From Quadrisphaera sp. DSM 44207 (lineage in GTDB: Bacteria; Actinomycetota; Actinomycetes; Actinomycetales; Quadrisphaeraceae): a stretch of 64,000 bases of DNA. The translations under genes and the position numbers were made by a program. The first letter of the stretch is position 1; each line of letters begins with the position of its first letter. This document shows positions 57,196 to 64,000 of the stretch, piece after piece. The DNA is taken from positions 558,001 to 622,000 of the forward strand of contig NZ_FNKA01000003.1 in the NCBI RefSeq assembly GCF_900101335.1, read 5' to 3'. The notes under the pieces were generated by a model, which had not been told where the DNA came from, made no database searches, and worked only from the letters and a program-made list of their open reading frames with translations.

Positions 57196-57229
57196 CGACG
57201 CCCGCCGGGCCGGGGCCGGGCGGGCGTCG
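57196..57229. terminator. bidirectional terminator between thiL and rpmB
   Basis: A perfect 11-bp stem (CGACGCCCGCC with GGCGGGCGTCG) and a 12-nt loop, 5 bp after the thiL stop and facing the rpmB stop from the other side. Confidence 0.7.
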
Positions 57230-57283
57230 GGACGCTCAGCGCTGACCTGCGCAGGGCGGTGTCAGCGCAGGGTCAGTACGGGG

Positions 57284-57472
57284 TCAGCGGGCGACCTTGC
57301 CGGCCTTCAGGCAGGAGGTGCACACGTTGACGCGCTTCGGCGTCACGCCGCCGACCATCGTGCGCACGCGCTGGATGTTGGGGTTCCAGCGGCGCTTGGT
57401 GCGCCGGTGGGAGTGGGAGATGTTGTGGCCGAAGCCCGGCCCCTTGCCGCAGACGTCGCAGGTGGCAGCCAC
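57284..57472 (-). CDS. rpmB: 50S ribosomal protein L28
   Basis: A 62-residue L28. It starts [34 protein letters not shown] and ends [15 protein letters not shown]. The two CxxC pairs (CDVC, CTSC) make it the zinc-binding (C+) form. GTG 57472 is the start. It lies alone on the minus strand, divergent from rsmD with 191 bp between starts; that gap holds GC-rich sequence and no gene I can support. Confidence 0.95.
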   Translation of the reverse strand: MAATCDVCGKGPGFGHNISHSHRRTKRRWNPNIQRVRTMVGGVTPKRVNVCTSCLKAGKVAR

Positions 57473-57650
57473 AGTGATCTCCAGGGTCTCGTCGTGCTCG
57501 GGTCGGTCTCGGGTGCGCCGCCCGGCTCGCGCGGGGCGCGGGGGCGGCGCTGGAGGGCCCGGTGCGCACCGGGCGGGATCCCCAGGATAGCCGAGCGGCG
57601 GGCGTGCCCGGGACGGCGCAGGGCCGGCCCTGCGGCCCGGGCCCGTGGGG

Positions 57651-57656
57651 CATGCT
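57651..57656 (+). promoter_or_regulatory. candidate -10 of rsmD (CATGCT)
   Basis: CATGCT ends 7 nt before GTG 57664. It resembles TANNNT with C first. Confidence 0.35.
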
Positions 57657-57663
57657 CGCCGTC

Positions 57664-58287
57664 GTGACGCGGATCATCTCCGGCACGGCGGGCGGGCGCA
57701 CCCTGCAGGTGCCCCGCGGCGGGGCCACCCGGCCCACCTCCGACCGGGTGCGCGAGGCCCTGTTCTCGCGCCTGGAGCACGCGGTGGGGCTGCGGGGCGC
57801 CCGCGTGCTGGACCTGTACGCGGGCTCCGGCGCCCTGGGCCTGGAGGCGGCCAGCCGCGGCGCGGCCTCCGTCCTCCTCGTCGAGCAGGCGGCGCCCGCC
57901 GCGGCCGCCTGTCGGCGCAACGCCGCCGCCCTGGGCCTGTCCGCGGCGTCCGTGCGGGCCTCCTCCGTCGCGGCCGCTCTGGCCGGCGAGCCCGGCGAGC
58001 CCTACGACGTCGTCCTCGCCGACCCGCCCTACGACCTGTCCGGGACGGCGCTCGCCGGCGCGCTCGCCCGCCTCGTCGAGGGCGGCTGGCTCGCGCCGGG
58101 GGCCGTGGTCGTCGTCGAGCGCAGCTCCCGCAGCCCCGAGCCGGCCTGGCCCGCGGGCCTGCGCCCCACCGGGGACCGCCGCTACGGGGAGACGGTGCTG
58201 TGGTGGGCCGAGCACGCCGGGGAGCACGCCGGGGAGGGCGCCGGGGAGGGCGCCGGGGAGGGCGCCGGCGCGCCCGCCCGCGGCTAG
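57664..58287 (+). CDS. rsmD: 16S rRNA m2G966 methyltransferase
   Basis: A 207-residue SAM-dependent enzyme that methylates G966 of 16S rRNA. It starts [17 protein letters not shown] and has [20 protein letters not shown] motif [19 protein letters not shown] and the catalytic DPPY in [13 protein letters not shown] 57664 fits both the family N-terminus and the promoter spacing; ATG 57652 is also in frame. The C-terminal [17 protein letters not shown] is encoded by a 12-bp tandem repeat. Its TAG stop is part of the coaD -10 box. Confidence 0.92.
   Translation: MTRIISGTAGGRTLQVPRGGATRPTSDRVREALFSRLEHAVGLRGARVLDLYAGSGALGLEAASRGAASVLLVEQAAPAAAACRRNAAALGLSAASVRASSVAAALAGEPGEPYDVVLADPPYDLSGTALAGALARLVEGGWLAPGAVVVVERSSRSPEPAWPAGLRPTGDRRYGETVLWWAEHAGEHAGEGAGEGAGEGAGAPARG
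58216..58263 (+). repeat. 12-bp tandem repeat at the rsmD 3' end
   Basis: Four copies of GCCGGGGAGGGC (the first ends CAC) encode A-G-E-G/H units in the RsmD tail. Copy number is likely variable. Confidence 0.9.
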
Positions 58288-58290
58288 GGT
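58285..58290 (+). promoter_or_regulatory. leaderless -10 of coaD made from the rsmD stop codon
   Basis: TAGGGT, of which TAG is the rsmD stop (58285-58287), ends 8 nt before GTG 58299. Confidence 0.55.
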
Positions 58291-58298
58291 CGTCGTCC

Positions 58299-58859
58299 GT
58301 GCGCCGCGCCGTCTGCCCCGGGTCCTTCGATCCGGTCACCCTCGGGCACCTCGACGTCGTCGCCCGCGCCGCGGTGCTGTTCGACGAGGTCGTGGTGGCG
58401 GTGCTGCCCAACCCGGCCAAGCGGCCCGCGTTCGAGCTCGCCGAGCGCGTCGCGATGGTCACCGAGGCGCTCGCGGCGCTGCCCGCCCCGACCCGCCCCG
58501 CGCCGCAGCGCGTGCGCGTGGAGGCCGTGACCGGCGGGCTGCTCGTCGACTTCTGCCGCCGGGCGGGGGCGCTCGCGGTGGTCAAGGGCGTGCGCACCGC
58601 CGCGGACGTCGACCACGAGACGCCCATGGCGCTGATGAACCGCCACCTGTCCGGCCTGGAGACGGTGCTGCTGACCGCCGACCCGCGGTGGGCGCACGTG
58701 TCCTCCAGCCTCGTCAAGGAGGTCGCCGGCCACGGCGGGGACGTCTCCGGGCTCGTGCCGGACGCCGTCCTCGCCCGCCTGCAGGCCCTGCGGGCGGCAC
58801 CCCCCGCGCCCTCGAGCGCGTCCTCGAGCGCGTCCTCGACCCGACCGGCGACCGGCTAG
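58299..58859 (+). CDS. coaD: phosphopantetheine adenylyltransferase
   Basis: A 186-residue nucleotidyltransferase of coenzyme A synthesis. It shows [22 protein letters not shown] (T/HxGH motif), [40 protein letters not shown] and [22 protein letters not shown]. The last 22 residues ([19 protein letters not shown]) are a low-complexity Ser/Ala tail from a 12-bp DNA repeat (58811-58834). The start is GTG 58299 behind TAGGGT. Its TAG stop begins the next -10 box. The rsmD-coaD order is widely conserved. Confidence 0.94.
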   Translation: MRRAVCPGSFDPVTLGHLDVVARAAVLFDEVVVAVLPNPAKRPAFELAERVAMVTEALAALPAPTRPAPQRVRVEAVTGGLLVDFCRRAGALAVVKGVRTAADVDHETPMALMNRHLSGLETVLLTADPRWAHVSSSLVKEVAGHGGDVSGLVPDAVLARLQALRAAPPAPSSASSSASSTRPATG

Positions 58860-58862
58860 ACT
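58857..58862 (+). promoter_or_regulatory. -10 of yceD-rpmF-rnc made from the coaD stop codon
   Basis: TAGACT, of which TAG is the coaD stop (58857-58859). ATG follows 93 nt later, so this transcript has a leader, unlike most others here. Confidence 0.5.
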
Positions 58863-58915
58863 GGGAAGTCGGTCTCGTCGCGCTCGCGCCGGGGCCGAGG
58901 TCGTGCAGGGCCCCG

Positions 58916-58937
58916 GCGGGGCCGCGCGCGGCCCCGC
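58916..58937 (+). repeat. 22-bp perfect palindrome in the yceD leader
   Basis: The sequence reads the same on both strands and is centred on GCGCGC at 58926/58927. It lies 18 nt before ATG 58956, next to the ribosome site GTGAGGAA. Confidence 0.75.
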
Positions 58938-58955
58938 ACCGCGACGTGAGGAACC

Positions 58956-59528
58956 ATGAAGCACCTCGACCTGCGCTCCCCGCTCGTCCTCGACACCCAC
59001 GACCTGGGCCGTCGTGCGGGAGCCTCGCAGCGGCTCACGCGCACGGTGCCGGCGCCGGCCGACCTCGGCACCGAGGTGGTCCGCGTCCCCGAGGGCTCCG
59101 ACCTCCAGCTCGACCTGCTGCTGGAGTCGGTGGTCGAGGGGGTCCTCGTCTCCGGCGCGGTGCGAGGGCGGACGGCCGGGGAGTGCGTGCGGTGCCTCGA
59201 CGACGTCCAGCGCGAGCTGGACGTGCGGCTGCAGGAGCTGTTCGCCTACCCCGGCAAGTCCTCCACGGAGGACGAGGACACCCACGAGCTGCAGGGCGAC
59301 CACATCGACCTGGAGCCCGTGCTGCGGGACGCCGTGGTGCCGGCACTGCCGTTCCAACCCGTGTGCCGGGCGGACTGCCCCGGCCTGTGCTCCGAGTGCG
59401 GAGCGCGGCTGGAGGAGGACCCCGGCCACGCGCACGAGAGCGTCGACCCCCGGTGGGCGGCGCTGACGACCCTGACGACCGAGCAGACCCAGCGGCCGGA
59501 GGACCGGCCCGCGGACGACGAGGAGTGA
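58956..59528 (+). CDS. YceD/DUF177 family protein
   Basis: A 190-residue protein of the YceD (DUF177) family, which is nearly always next to rpmF and is linked to 23S rRNA/50S maturation. It shows [36 protein letters not shown] and the cysteine-containing [22 protein letters not shown] (CxxC...CxxC-like), suggesting metal binding. ATG 58956 follows GTGAGGAA. The rpmF gene begins 3 bp after the stop. Confidence 0.9.
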   Translation: MKHLDLRSPLVLDTHDLGRRAGASQRLTRTVPAPADLGTEVVRVPEGSDLQLDLLLESVVEGVLVSGAVRGRTAGECVRCLDDVQRELDVRLQELFAYPGKSSTEDEDTHELQGDHIDLEPVLRDAVVPALPFQPVCRADCPGLCSECGARLEEDPGHAHESVDPRWAALTTLTTEQTQRPEDRPADDEE

Positions 59529-59531
59529 CCC

Positions 59532-59735
59532 GTGGCGGTCCCCAAGCGGAAGATGTCCCGCTCCAACACGCGGCACCGCCGCTCGCAGTGGAAGGCGCAG
59601 GAGCAGACCCTGACCACCGCGGTCGAGAACGGCGCCACCACCTACGCCCGGCCGCACCAGGCGCGCGTGGTGACCGGCTCCGACGGCACGCCGCTGTACC
59701 TCGAGTACAAGGGCCGCAAGGTCAAGGACCTCTGA
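59532..59735 (+). CDS. rpmF: 50S ribosomal protein L32, cysteine-free form
   Basis: A 67-residue L32: [22 protein letters not shown], then [20 protein letters not shown] and [13 protein letters not shown]. It has no cysteine, so it is the zinc-independent (C-) form, while L28 in this window has four cysteines. The start is GTG 59532. Its last codon and TGA overlap the presumed CTG start of rnc. Confidence 0.95.
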   Translation: MAVPKRKMSRSNTRHRRSQWKAQEQTLTTAVENGATTYARPHQARVVTGSDGTPLYLEYKGRKVKDL

Positions 59736-60484
59736 GCCCTCCGCGGCACCGGCCGCAGCCGCAGCGCGGCGCGCCCTCCCGCGAGGAGGCGCTCGCCGCG
59801 CTGCGCGCGCGCCTGGCCATCGACGTCGACCCCGAGCTGCTCGAGCAGGCGCTCGTGCACCGCTCGTGGGCGTACGAGAACGGCGGCGCGCCCACCAACG
59901 AGCGCCTGGAGTTCCTCGGTGACGCCGTTCTGGGCCTCGTCGTCACGGAGGCCCTCTTCCGGCGCCACCCCGACCTGCCCGAGGGCCGCCTGGCCAAGCT
60001 GCGCGCCGCCGTGGTGAACATGCGCGCCCTCGCCGGCGTCGCCCGCGGCCTCGACCTGGGCTCCTGCGTGCGGCTGGGCCGCGGAGAGGAGGCCACCGCC
60101 GGGCGGGAGAAGGACTCCATCCTCGCCGACACCACCGAGGCCCTCATCGGCGCCGCGTACCTGTCGGCCGGCGTGGAGGCCGCCCGGGAGCTGGTGCTGC
60201 GCCTCGTCGGCCCCCAGCTGGAGGCCTCCGCCGACCTCGGCGCCGGCCTGGACTGGAAGACGAGCCTGCAGGAGCTCGGCGCCGAGCGCGGCCTGGGCGC
60301 CGTCGAGTACGTCGTCTCGGCGCAGGGGCCCGACCACGCCAAGACCTTCACGGCGGTGGCGCGCTTCGCAGGCTCCGGCGCCGGTGCGCCCACCGGCACC
60401 GGCGGCGGGCGCTCGAAGAAGGAGGCCGAGCAGGCCGCCGCCGCCGACGCCTGGCGTGCGCTGGCGGGCGCCGGCGGGGCGTGA
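59732..60484 (+). CDS. rnc: ribonuclease III
   Basis: A 250-residue dsRNA endonuclease for rRNA processing. The catalytic signature is [20 protein letters not shown], with the second acidic block [15 protein letters not shown]. The C-terminal dsRNA-binding domain runs from [14 protein letters not shown] to [18 protein letters not shown]. No ATG, GTG or TTG fits the N-terminus: the frame gives CTG at 59732, overlapping the rpmF stop as CTGA. The next GTG is inside the catalytic domain (ALVHRSW), and an upstream GTG would add 69 residues over all of rpmF. CTG 59732 is the best start. Confidence 0.9.
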   Translation: MSPPRHRPQPQRGAPSREEALAALRARLAIDVDPELLEQALVHRSWAYENGGAPTNERLEFLGDAVLGLVVTEALFRRHPDLPEGRLAKLRAAVVNMRALAGVARGLDLGSCVRLGRGEEATAGREKDSILADTTEALIGAAYLSAGVEAARELVLRLVGPQLEASADLGAGLDWKTSLQELGAERGLGAVEYVVSAQGPDHAKTFTAVARFAGSGAGAPTGTGGGRSKKEAEQAAAADAWRALAGAGGA

Positions 60485-60487
60485 GCG

Positions 60488-61447
60488 GTGCCTGAGCTGC
60501 CCGAGGTGGAGGTCGTGCGCCGCGGCCTGGCCCGCTGGGTGACCGGACGGCGCGTGGCCGACGTCGCGGTGCACCACCCGCGGCCCGTGCGGCGCCACCT
60601 GGCCGGCCCCGAGGACCTCGCCGCCCGCCTCGCGGGCACGACCGTGACGGACGTCGTGCGGCGCGGGAAGTTCCTGTGGGCCGAGCTGGACTCCGGGGAG
60701 GCGCTGCTGGCCCACCTCGGCATGAGCGGCCAGCTGCTGCTGCAGCCCGCCGACGCCCCCGACGAGCGGCACCTGCGGGTGCGGGTGCGCTTCGACGACG
60801 CGCCCCGAGGCGGGCGCGAGCTGCGCTTCGTCGACCAGCGCATGTTCGGGGGCCTCGCCGTGGTGGCCCTGCACCCGACGCCCGACGGCGGCCCGGGCGG
60901 CGTCGGCGGCGCGCTCGACGAGGCCGGCACCGGGGGGCCGTCCGCGCCGCTGCTGCCCGCCGGGGTCGGCCACATCGCCCGCGACCCCCTCGACCCGCAC
61001 CTGCGCGTCCCGGCGCTGGTGGAGCGCTTCCGCGCCCGGCGCACCGGCGTCAAGCGGGCGCTGCTCGACCAGACCCTCGTCTCCGGGATCGGCAACATCT
61101 ACGCCGACGAGGCGCTGTGGCGCTCGCGGCTGCACGGCGAGCGGCCGGCGTCGGGGCTGACCCGCCCGGCGGTGCGCCGACTGCTGGACGACGTGCGCGC
61201 GGTGATGACCGACGCGCTGGGTGCCGGCGGCACGAGCTTCGACAGCCTCTACGTCGACGTCAACGGCTCCAGCGGGTACTTCGAGCGGGGCCTGGCCGTC
61301 TACGGGCGCGAGGGGCGCCCCTGCCCGCGGTGCGGGACGCCGGTGCGCCGGGCGGCCTTCATGAACCGCTCCTCGCACTGGTGCCCGGCGTGCCAGCCGG
61401 CCTCGCGCCCGCGCCCGGCCCCCGCCGTCCTGGGAGGCGCCGGATGA
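60488..61447 (+). CDS. mutM: formamidopyrimidine-DNA glycosylase
   Basis: A 319-residue repair enzyme removing oxidised purines. The N-terminus [14 protein letters not shown] carries the catalytic Pro-Glu after Met. The Lys is in [13 protein letters not shown]2TH region [20 protein letters not shown]-terminal zinc finger CPRCG...HWCPAC. It is about 30 residues longer than usual because of a Gly-rich loop ([20 protein letters not shown]). GTG 60488 lies 3 bp after rnc; its stop overlaps acyP (ATGA). Confidence 0.95.
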   Translation: MPELPEVEVVRRGLARWVTGRRVADVAVHHPRPVRRHLAGPEDLAARLAGTTVTDVVRRGKFLWAELDSGEALLAHLGMSGQLLLQPADAPDERHLRVRVRFDDAPRGGRELRFVDQRMFGGLAVVALHPTPDGGPGGVGGALDEAGTGGPSAPLLPAGVGHIARDPLDPHLRVPALVERFRARRTGVKRALLDQTLVSGIGNIYADEALWRSRLHGERPASGLTRPAVRRLLDDVRAVMTDALGAGGTSFDSLYVDVNGSSGYFERGLAVYGREGRPCPRCGTPVRRAAFMNRSSHWCPACQPASRPRPAPAVLGGAG

Positions 61448-61737
61448 CCGGGGGAGGCCCCGAGCGGCTGCTCGCCACGGTCTCCGGGCGGGTGCAGGGC
61501 GTCGGGTTCCGGTTCTGGACGGCGCGACGGGCCCGGGAGCTGGGCCTGACCGGCTGGGCGGCGAACCTGCCCGACGGGCGGGTGGAGGTCGTCGCCCAGG
61601 GCCCGCGCGAGCGCCTCGAGGAGCTGCTCGCCGCGCTGCGCGAGGGCACCGGCGGTCGGCCCGGGCGCGTCGACGGCGTCGAGGTCGCCCGGGGCGCGCC
61701 CGACCCGGACGCCGAGGCCGGCTTCGCCACCCGCTGA
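61444..61737 (+). CDS. acyP: acylphosphatase
   Basis: A 97-residue acylphosphatase: [43 protein letters not shown], with catalytic Arg (VGFRFW) and Asn (AANLPDG). It hydrolyses carboxyl-phosphate bonds; the cellular target is unclear. ATG 61444 overlaps the mutM stop. It lies just before smc, a usual order in actinobacteria. Confidence 0.92.
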   Translation: MTGGGPERLLATVSGRVQGVGFRFWTARRARELGLTGWAANLPDGRVEVVAQGPRERLEELLAALREGTGGRPGRVDGVEVARGAPDPDAEAGFATR

Positions 61738-61750
61738 GCGCACCTGCGGC

Positions 61751-61756
61751 TAGTCT
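61751..61756 (+). promoter_or_regulatory. leaderless -10 of smc (TAGTCT)
   Basis: TAGTCT ends 7 nt before GTG 61764. Confidence 0.6.
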
Positions 61757-61763
61757 GCCCGCG

Positions 61764-64000
61764 GTGCACCTCAAGACCCTGACGCTGCGGGGCTTCAAGT
61801 CGTTCGCCTCGGCGACGACCCTGCAGCTGGAGCCGGGGATCACGTGCGTGGTGGGCCCCAACGGCTCGGGCAAGTCCAACGTCGTGGACGCCCTGGCGTG
61901 GGTGATGGGGGAGCAGGGCGCCAAGACGCTGCGCGGCGGCACGATGGAGGACGTCGTCTTCGCCGGCACCACCGGCCCCGGCGGGCGCCCTCCGCTGGGC
62001 CGCGCCGAGGTGGCCCTGACCATCGACAACAGCGACGGTGCCCTGCCGATCGGCTACGCCGAGGTGACGATCAGCCGCACGATGTTCCGCACCGGCGGCT
62101 CCGAGTACGCCATCAACGGCACCCCGGCGCGCCTGCTCGACGTCCAGGAGCTGCTCTCGGACTCCGGCATCGGCCGGGAGATGCACGTCATCGTCGGCCA
62201 GGGCCAGCTGGACGCCGTCCTGCGCGCCACCCCCGAGGAGCGCCGCGGCTTCGTGGAGGAGGCCGCCGGCGTCCTCAAGCACCGCCGGCGCAAGGAGAAG
62301 GCGCTGCGCAAGCTCGACGCGATGCAGGCCAACCTCCTGCGCCTGACCGACCTCGCCGCCGAGGTGCGCCGCCAGCTCGGTCCCCTGGCCCGCCAGGCCG
62401 ACGTCGCGCGGCGGGCCCAGACGGTGCAGGCGCAGGTGCGCGACGCCCGGGCGCGCCTGCTCGCCGACGACCTCGTGCAGGCGGAGGCGGAGCTGGCGGC
62501 CGACCTCGCCGACGAGGCCGCGCACCGCGCGCGGCGCGCGGCCGTGGAGTCCTCGCTGCGGGACGCCCGCGCCGCGCTGGCCGCCGCCGAGCTGGCCGCC
62601 GAGGCCGCCGCGCCGCGCCTGTCCGCCGCCTCCGACGCCTCGTACGTCCTGCAGGCGCTGCGCGAGCGGCTGCGGGGCACGGCCGCGCTCGCCGGGGAGC
62701 GCGAGCGCGGCCTCGGCCCGCTCGCCGGTGCCGCCGTGCGCGGCCCCGACGGCCGCGACCCCGACGAGCTGCTCGCCTCCGCCGCCCGGCTGCGCGAGCA
62801 GGAGAAGGCGCTGGCCGCGCAGGTCGCCCGCGCCGGCTCGGCCCTGGAGGCCGCCGCGACGGCACGCGCGGGCGCGGAGGCCGCCCTCGCCGCCCAGGAG
62901 CGGCGCACCGCCGACCGCCACCGCGCGCTCGCGGACCGGCGCGAGCGGCTCGCCCGCCTCACCGGCCAGGTCGCCGCGCGGCGCAGCCGGGTGGAGACCA
63001 CGCAGGCCGAGCAGGAGCGCCTGGCGCACTCCCTGGCGGCCGCGCAGGAGCGCGTCGCGGCCGCCCAGGACGCTGCCGACGCGCTGGGCCCCGCGGAGGC
63101 GGCGGCGCCCGAGCGGGCGCGAGACGCCGCCGAGCACGAGGACGCCGCGCAGGCGCTGTCGACCGCGGAGGCGCAGCTGGCGCGCTGGCGCGACGACGAG
63201 CGCGCCGCCGAGCGCGACCGCGCCGGCGCCGCCGCCCGCAGGGAGGCGCTCGAGCTCGGCCTGCGCGAGCGCCGGGACGGCGCCGGCGCGCTGCTCGCCT
63301 CCGGCGGGCGCCTGCCCGGGGTGCTGGGCTCGCTCGCCGCGCTGCTCGACGTCGAGGCGGGCGCCGAGGACGTCGTGGCCGCCGCGCTGGGCGACGCCGC
63401 GGACGCCGTGGTGGTGGAGTCCCTCAACGCCGCGGTCGACGCCCTGCGGCTGCTGCGCGACGCCGACGCCGGGCGCGCCGACCTGCTCGTCGCCGGCGTC
63501 CCCGGCGCGCCGGCCGGCGACCCGCCGTCCGGCGACCCGGCCGGGGAGCCGGACGGCGGGTCGCCGGAGCCGCCGGACCTGCCGCCCGGCGCCCGGGCCG
63601 TGGCCGCGCTGCTCGCCGCGCCGCCGCACCTGGCCCCGGTGGTGCGGCGCCTGCTCGGCGCGCACGTGGCCGTGCCGGGCCTGGCCGAGGCCCGCGCCCT
63701 GCTCGCGCGGCGGCCCGACCTCGTCGCGGTCACCGAGGCGGGCGACGTCCTGCGCTCCGACGCCGCCCGCGGCGGCGCGGGCGGCGGGGCTCCCAGCCTG
63801 CTGCACGTGCAGGCGGCGGTCGACGAGGCGGGCGCGGCGCTCGCCGAGGCCCTCGAGCGCAGCCGGGACGCGCGCGCGGGCCTGGCCGGCGCCACCGCCG
63901 CCCGCGAGGCCGCGCGCGAGCGCCGCGACGCCGCCCTCGCCCGCCTGCAGGCCGCCGACGCCGAGGCCGCCGCCCGCGCCCGCCGCCTCGGGGAGAGCAG
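61764..64000 (+). CDS. smc: chromosome segregation protein SMC, N-terminal part
   Basis: The first 745 codons of SMC; the gene leaves the window. SMC forms an ATP-driven ring that folds the chromosome with ScpA/ScpB. Walker A is GPNGSGKSN in LKTLTLRGFKSFASATTLQLEPGITCVVGPNGSGKSN; the Q-loop region is GQGQLDAVL. Long Ala/Arg/Glu-rich coiled coil runs from about residue 165 to 510, then the hinge domain (LPGVLGSLAALLDVEAGAEDVVAAALGDAADAVVVES). A proline/glycine-rich insert interrupts the hinge (PAGDPPSGDPAGEPDGGSPE), encoded by a perfect inverted repeat. The second coiled coil begins at the right edge. Confidence 0.94.
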   Translation, partial: MHLKTLTLRGFKSFASATTLQLEPGITCVVGPNGSGKSNVVDALAWVMGEQGAKTLRGGTMEDVVFAGTTGPGGRPPLGRAEVALTIDNSDGALPIGYAEVTISRTMFRTGGSEYAINGTPARLLDVQELLSDSGIGREMHVIVGQGQLDAVLRATPEERRGFVEEAAGVLKHRRRKEKALRKLDAMQANLLRLTDLAAEVRRQLGPLARQADVARRAQTVQAQVRDARARLLADDLVQAEAELAADLADEAAHRARRAAVESSLRDARAALAAAELAAEAAAPRLSAASDASYVLQALRERLRGTAALAGERERGLGPLAGAAVRGPDGRDPDELLASAARLREQEKALAAQVARAGSALEAAATARAGAEAALAAQERRTADRHRALADRRERLARLTGQVAARRSRVETTQAEQERLAHSLAAAQERVAAAQDAADALGPAEAAAPERARDAAEHEDAAQALSTAEAQLARWRDDERAAERDRAGAAARREALELGLRERRDGAGALLASGGRLPGVLGSLAALLDVEAGAEDVVAAALGDAADAVVVESLNAAVDALRLLRDADAGRADLLVAGVPGAPAGDPPSGDPAGEPDGGSPEPPDLPPGARAVAALLAAPPHLAPVVRRLLGAHVAVPGLAEARALLARRPDLVAVTEAGDVLRSDAARGGAGGGAPSLLHVQAAVDEAGAALAEALERSRDARAGLAGATAAREAARERRDAALARLQAADAEAAARARRLGES
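63514..63567 (+). repeat. 19-bp perfect inverted repeat inside smc
   Basis: CCGGCGACCCGCCGTCCGG (63514-63532) and its exact complement (63549-63567) flank a 16-nt loop. It encodes a low-complexity loop in the SMC hinge, in frame. Confidence 0.85.

Overview
The window is one contiguous stretch of very GC-rich, gene-dense actinobacterial chromosome. The gene order iscS-mnmA-(MetE-like)-ligA-gatC-gatA-gatB, the ilvBNC/leuB/leuCD block, the F420 gene cofC, GatCAB-based Gln-tRNA synthesis and the pervasive GTG starts all point to Actinomycetota. A Kineococcus/Kineosporiales-like genome is my best guess, at low confidence. Almost every base is coding, and many neighbours overlap by GTGA or ATGA. 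No phage, insertion sequence, CRISPR array or rRNA was seen.

Layout. 1-4.9 kb: glycogen breakdown (3' end of glgP, glgX), an AbiEi-N/DUF559 nuclease-fold gene preceded by a large inverted repeat, and a YbjN-like gene. 4.9-10.7 kb: iscS, mnmA, a degenerate MetE-like gene and ligA. 10.7-14 kb (minus): MBL hydrolase, DUF4236 protein and ThrE-type exporter. 14-19.5 kb: gatC, gatA and gatB, with a lower-GC two-gene ATPase/TOPRIM-like cassette inserted between gatA and gatB. 19.6-24.4 kb: an alpha-oxoamine synthase translationally coupled to a membrane GGDEF/EAL protein, then a 2-hydroxyacid dehydrogenase. 24.5-30 kb: ilvD, then ilvB-ilvN-ilvC behind a leader-peptide attenuator. 30-35.6 kb: ASCH, VOC, DUF2256/DUF3253, a 33-residue membrane microprotein, USP, APC permease, DUF2252 and a heme-monooxygenase-like gene. 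35.6-39.4 kb: leuB, ilvE, cimA. 39.4-41.1 kb: accessory islet with a Phd/PIN toxin-antitoxin pair and a membrane protein. 41.1-44.7 kb: FAH-family gene, gltX, CPBP protease, tRNA-Gln, tRNA-Glu. 44.7-48.2 kb: IclR regulator divergent from leuCD, and a DoxX-like gene. 48.4-57.2 kb: murA, cofC, plsC, gpsA, GNAT, trans-sulfuration enzyme, ddl, DUF3515, Lrp-like domain, thiL. 57.3-64 kb: rpmB, rsmD, coaD, yceD-rpmF-rnc, mutM, acyP and the 5' part of smc.

Two pathways dominate. Branched-chain amino acid synthesis is nearly complete here (ilvD, ilvB, ilvN, ilvC, ilvE, leuB, leuC, leuD, plus cimA for threonine-independent isoleucine). Control would come from an attenuator and an IclR-type regulator. 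The indirect Gln-tRNA route is also complete: GluRS, tRNA-Gln carrying a U1-A72 pair, and GatCAB.

The most unusual items are the foreign ATPase/TOPRIM-like pair, which changes the 5' end of gatB and brings TTA codons; a recurring leaderless promoter signature (TANNNT 5-8 nt before the start codon), three times built on a TAG stop codon; several perfect palindromes; a PIN toxin with a lost catalytic Glu; a probable CTG start for rnc; and a microprotein whose ribosome site is folded into a hairpin.
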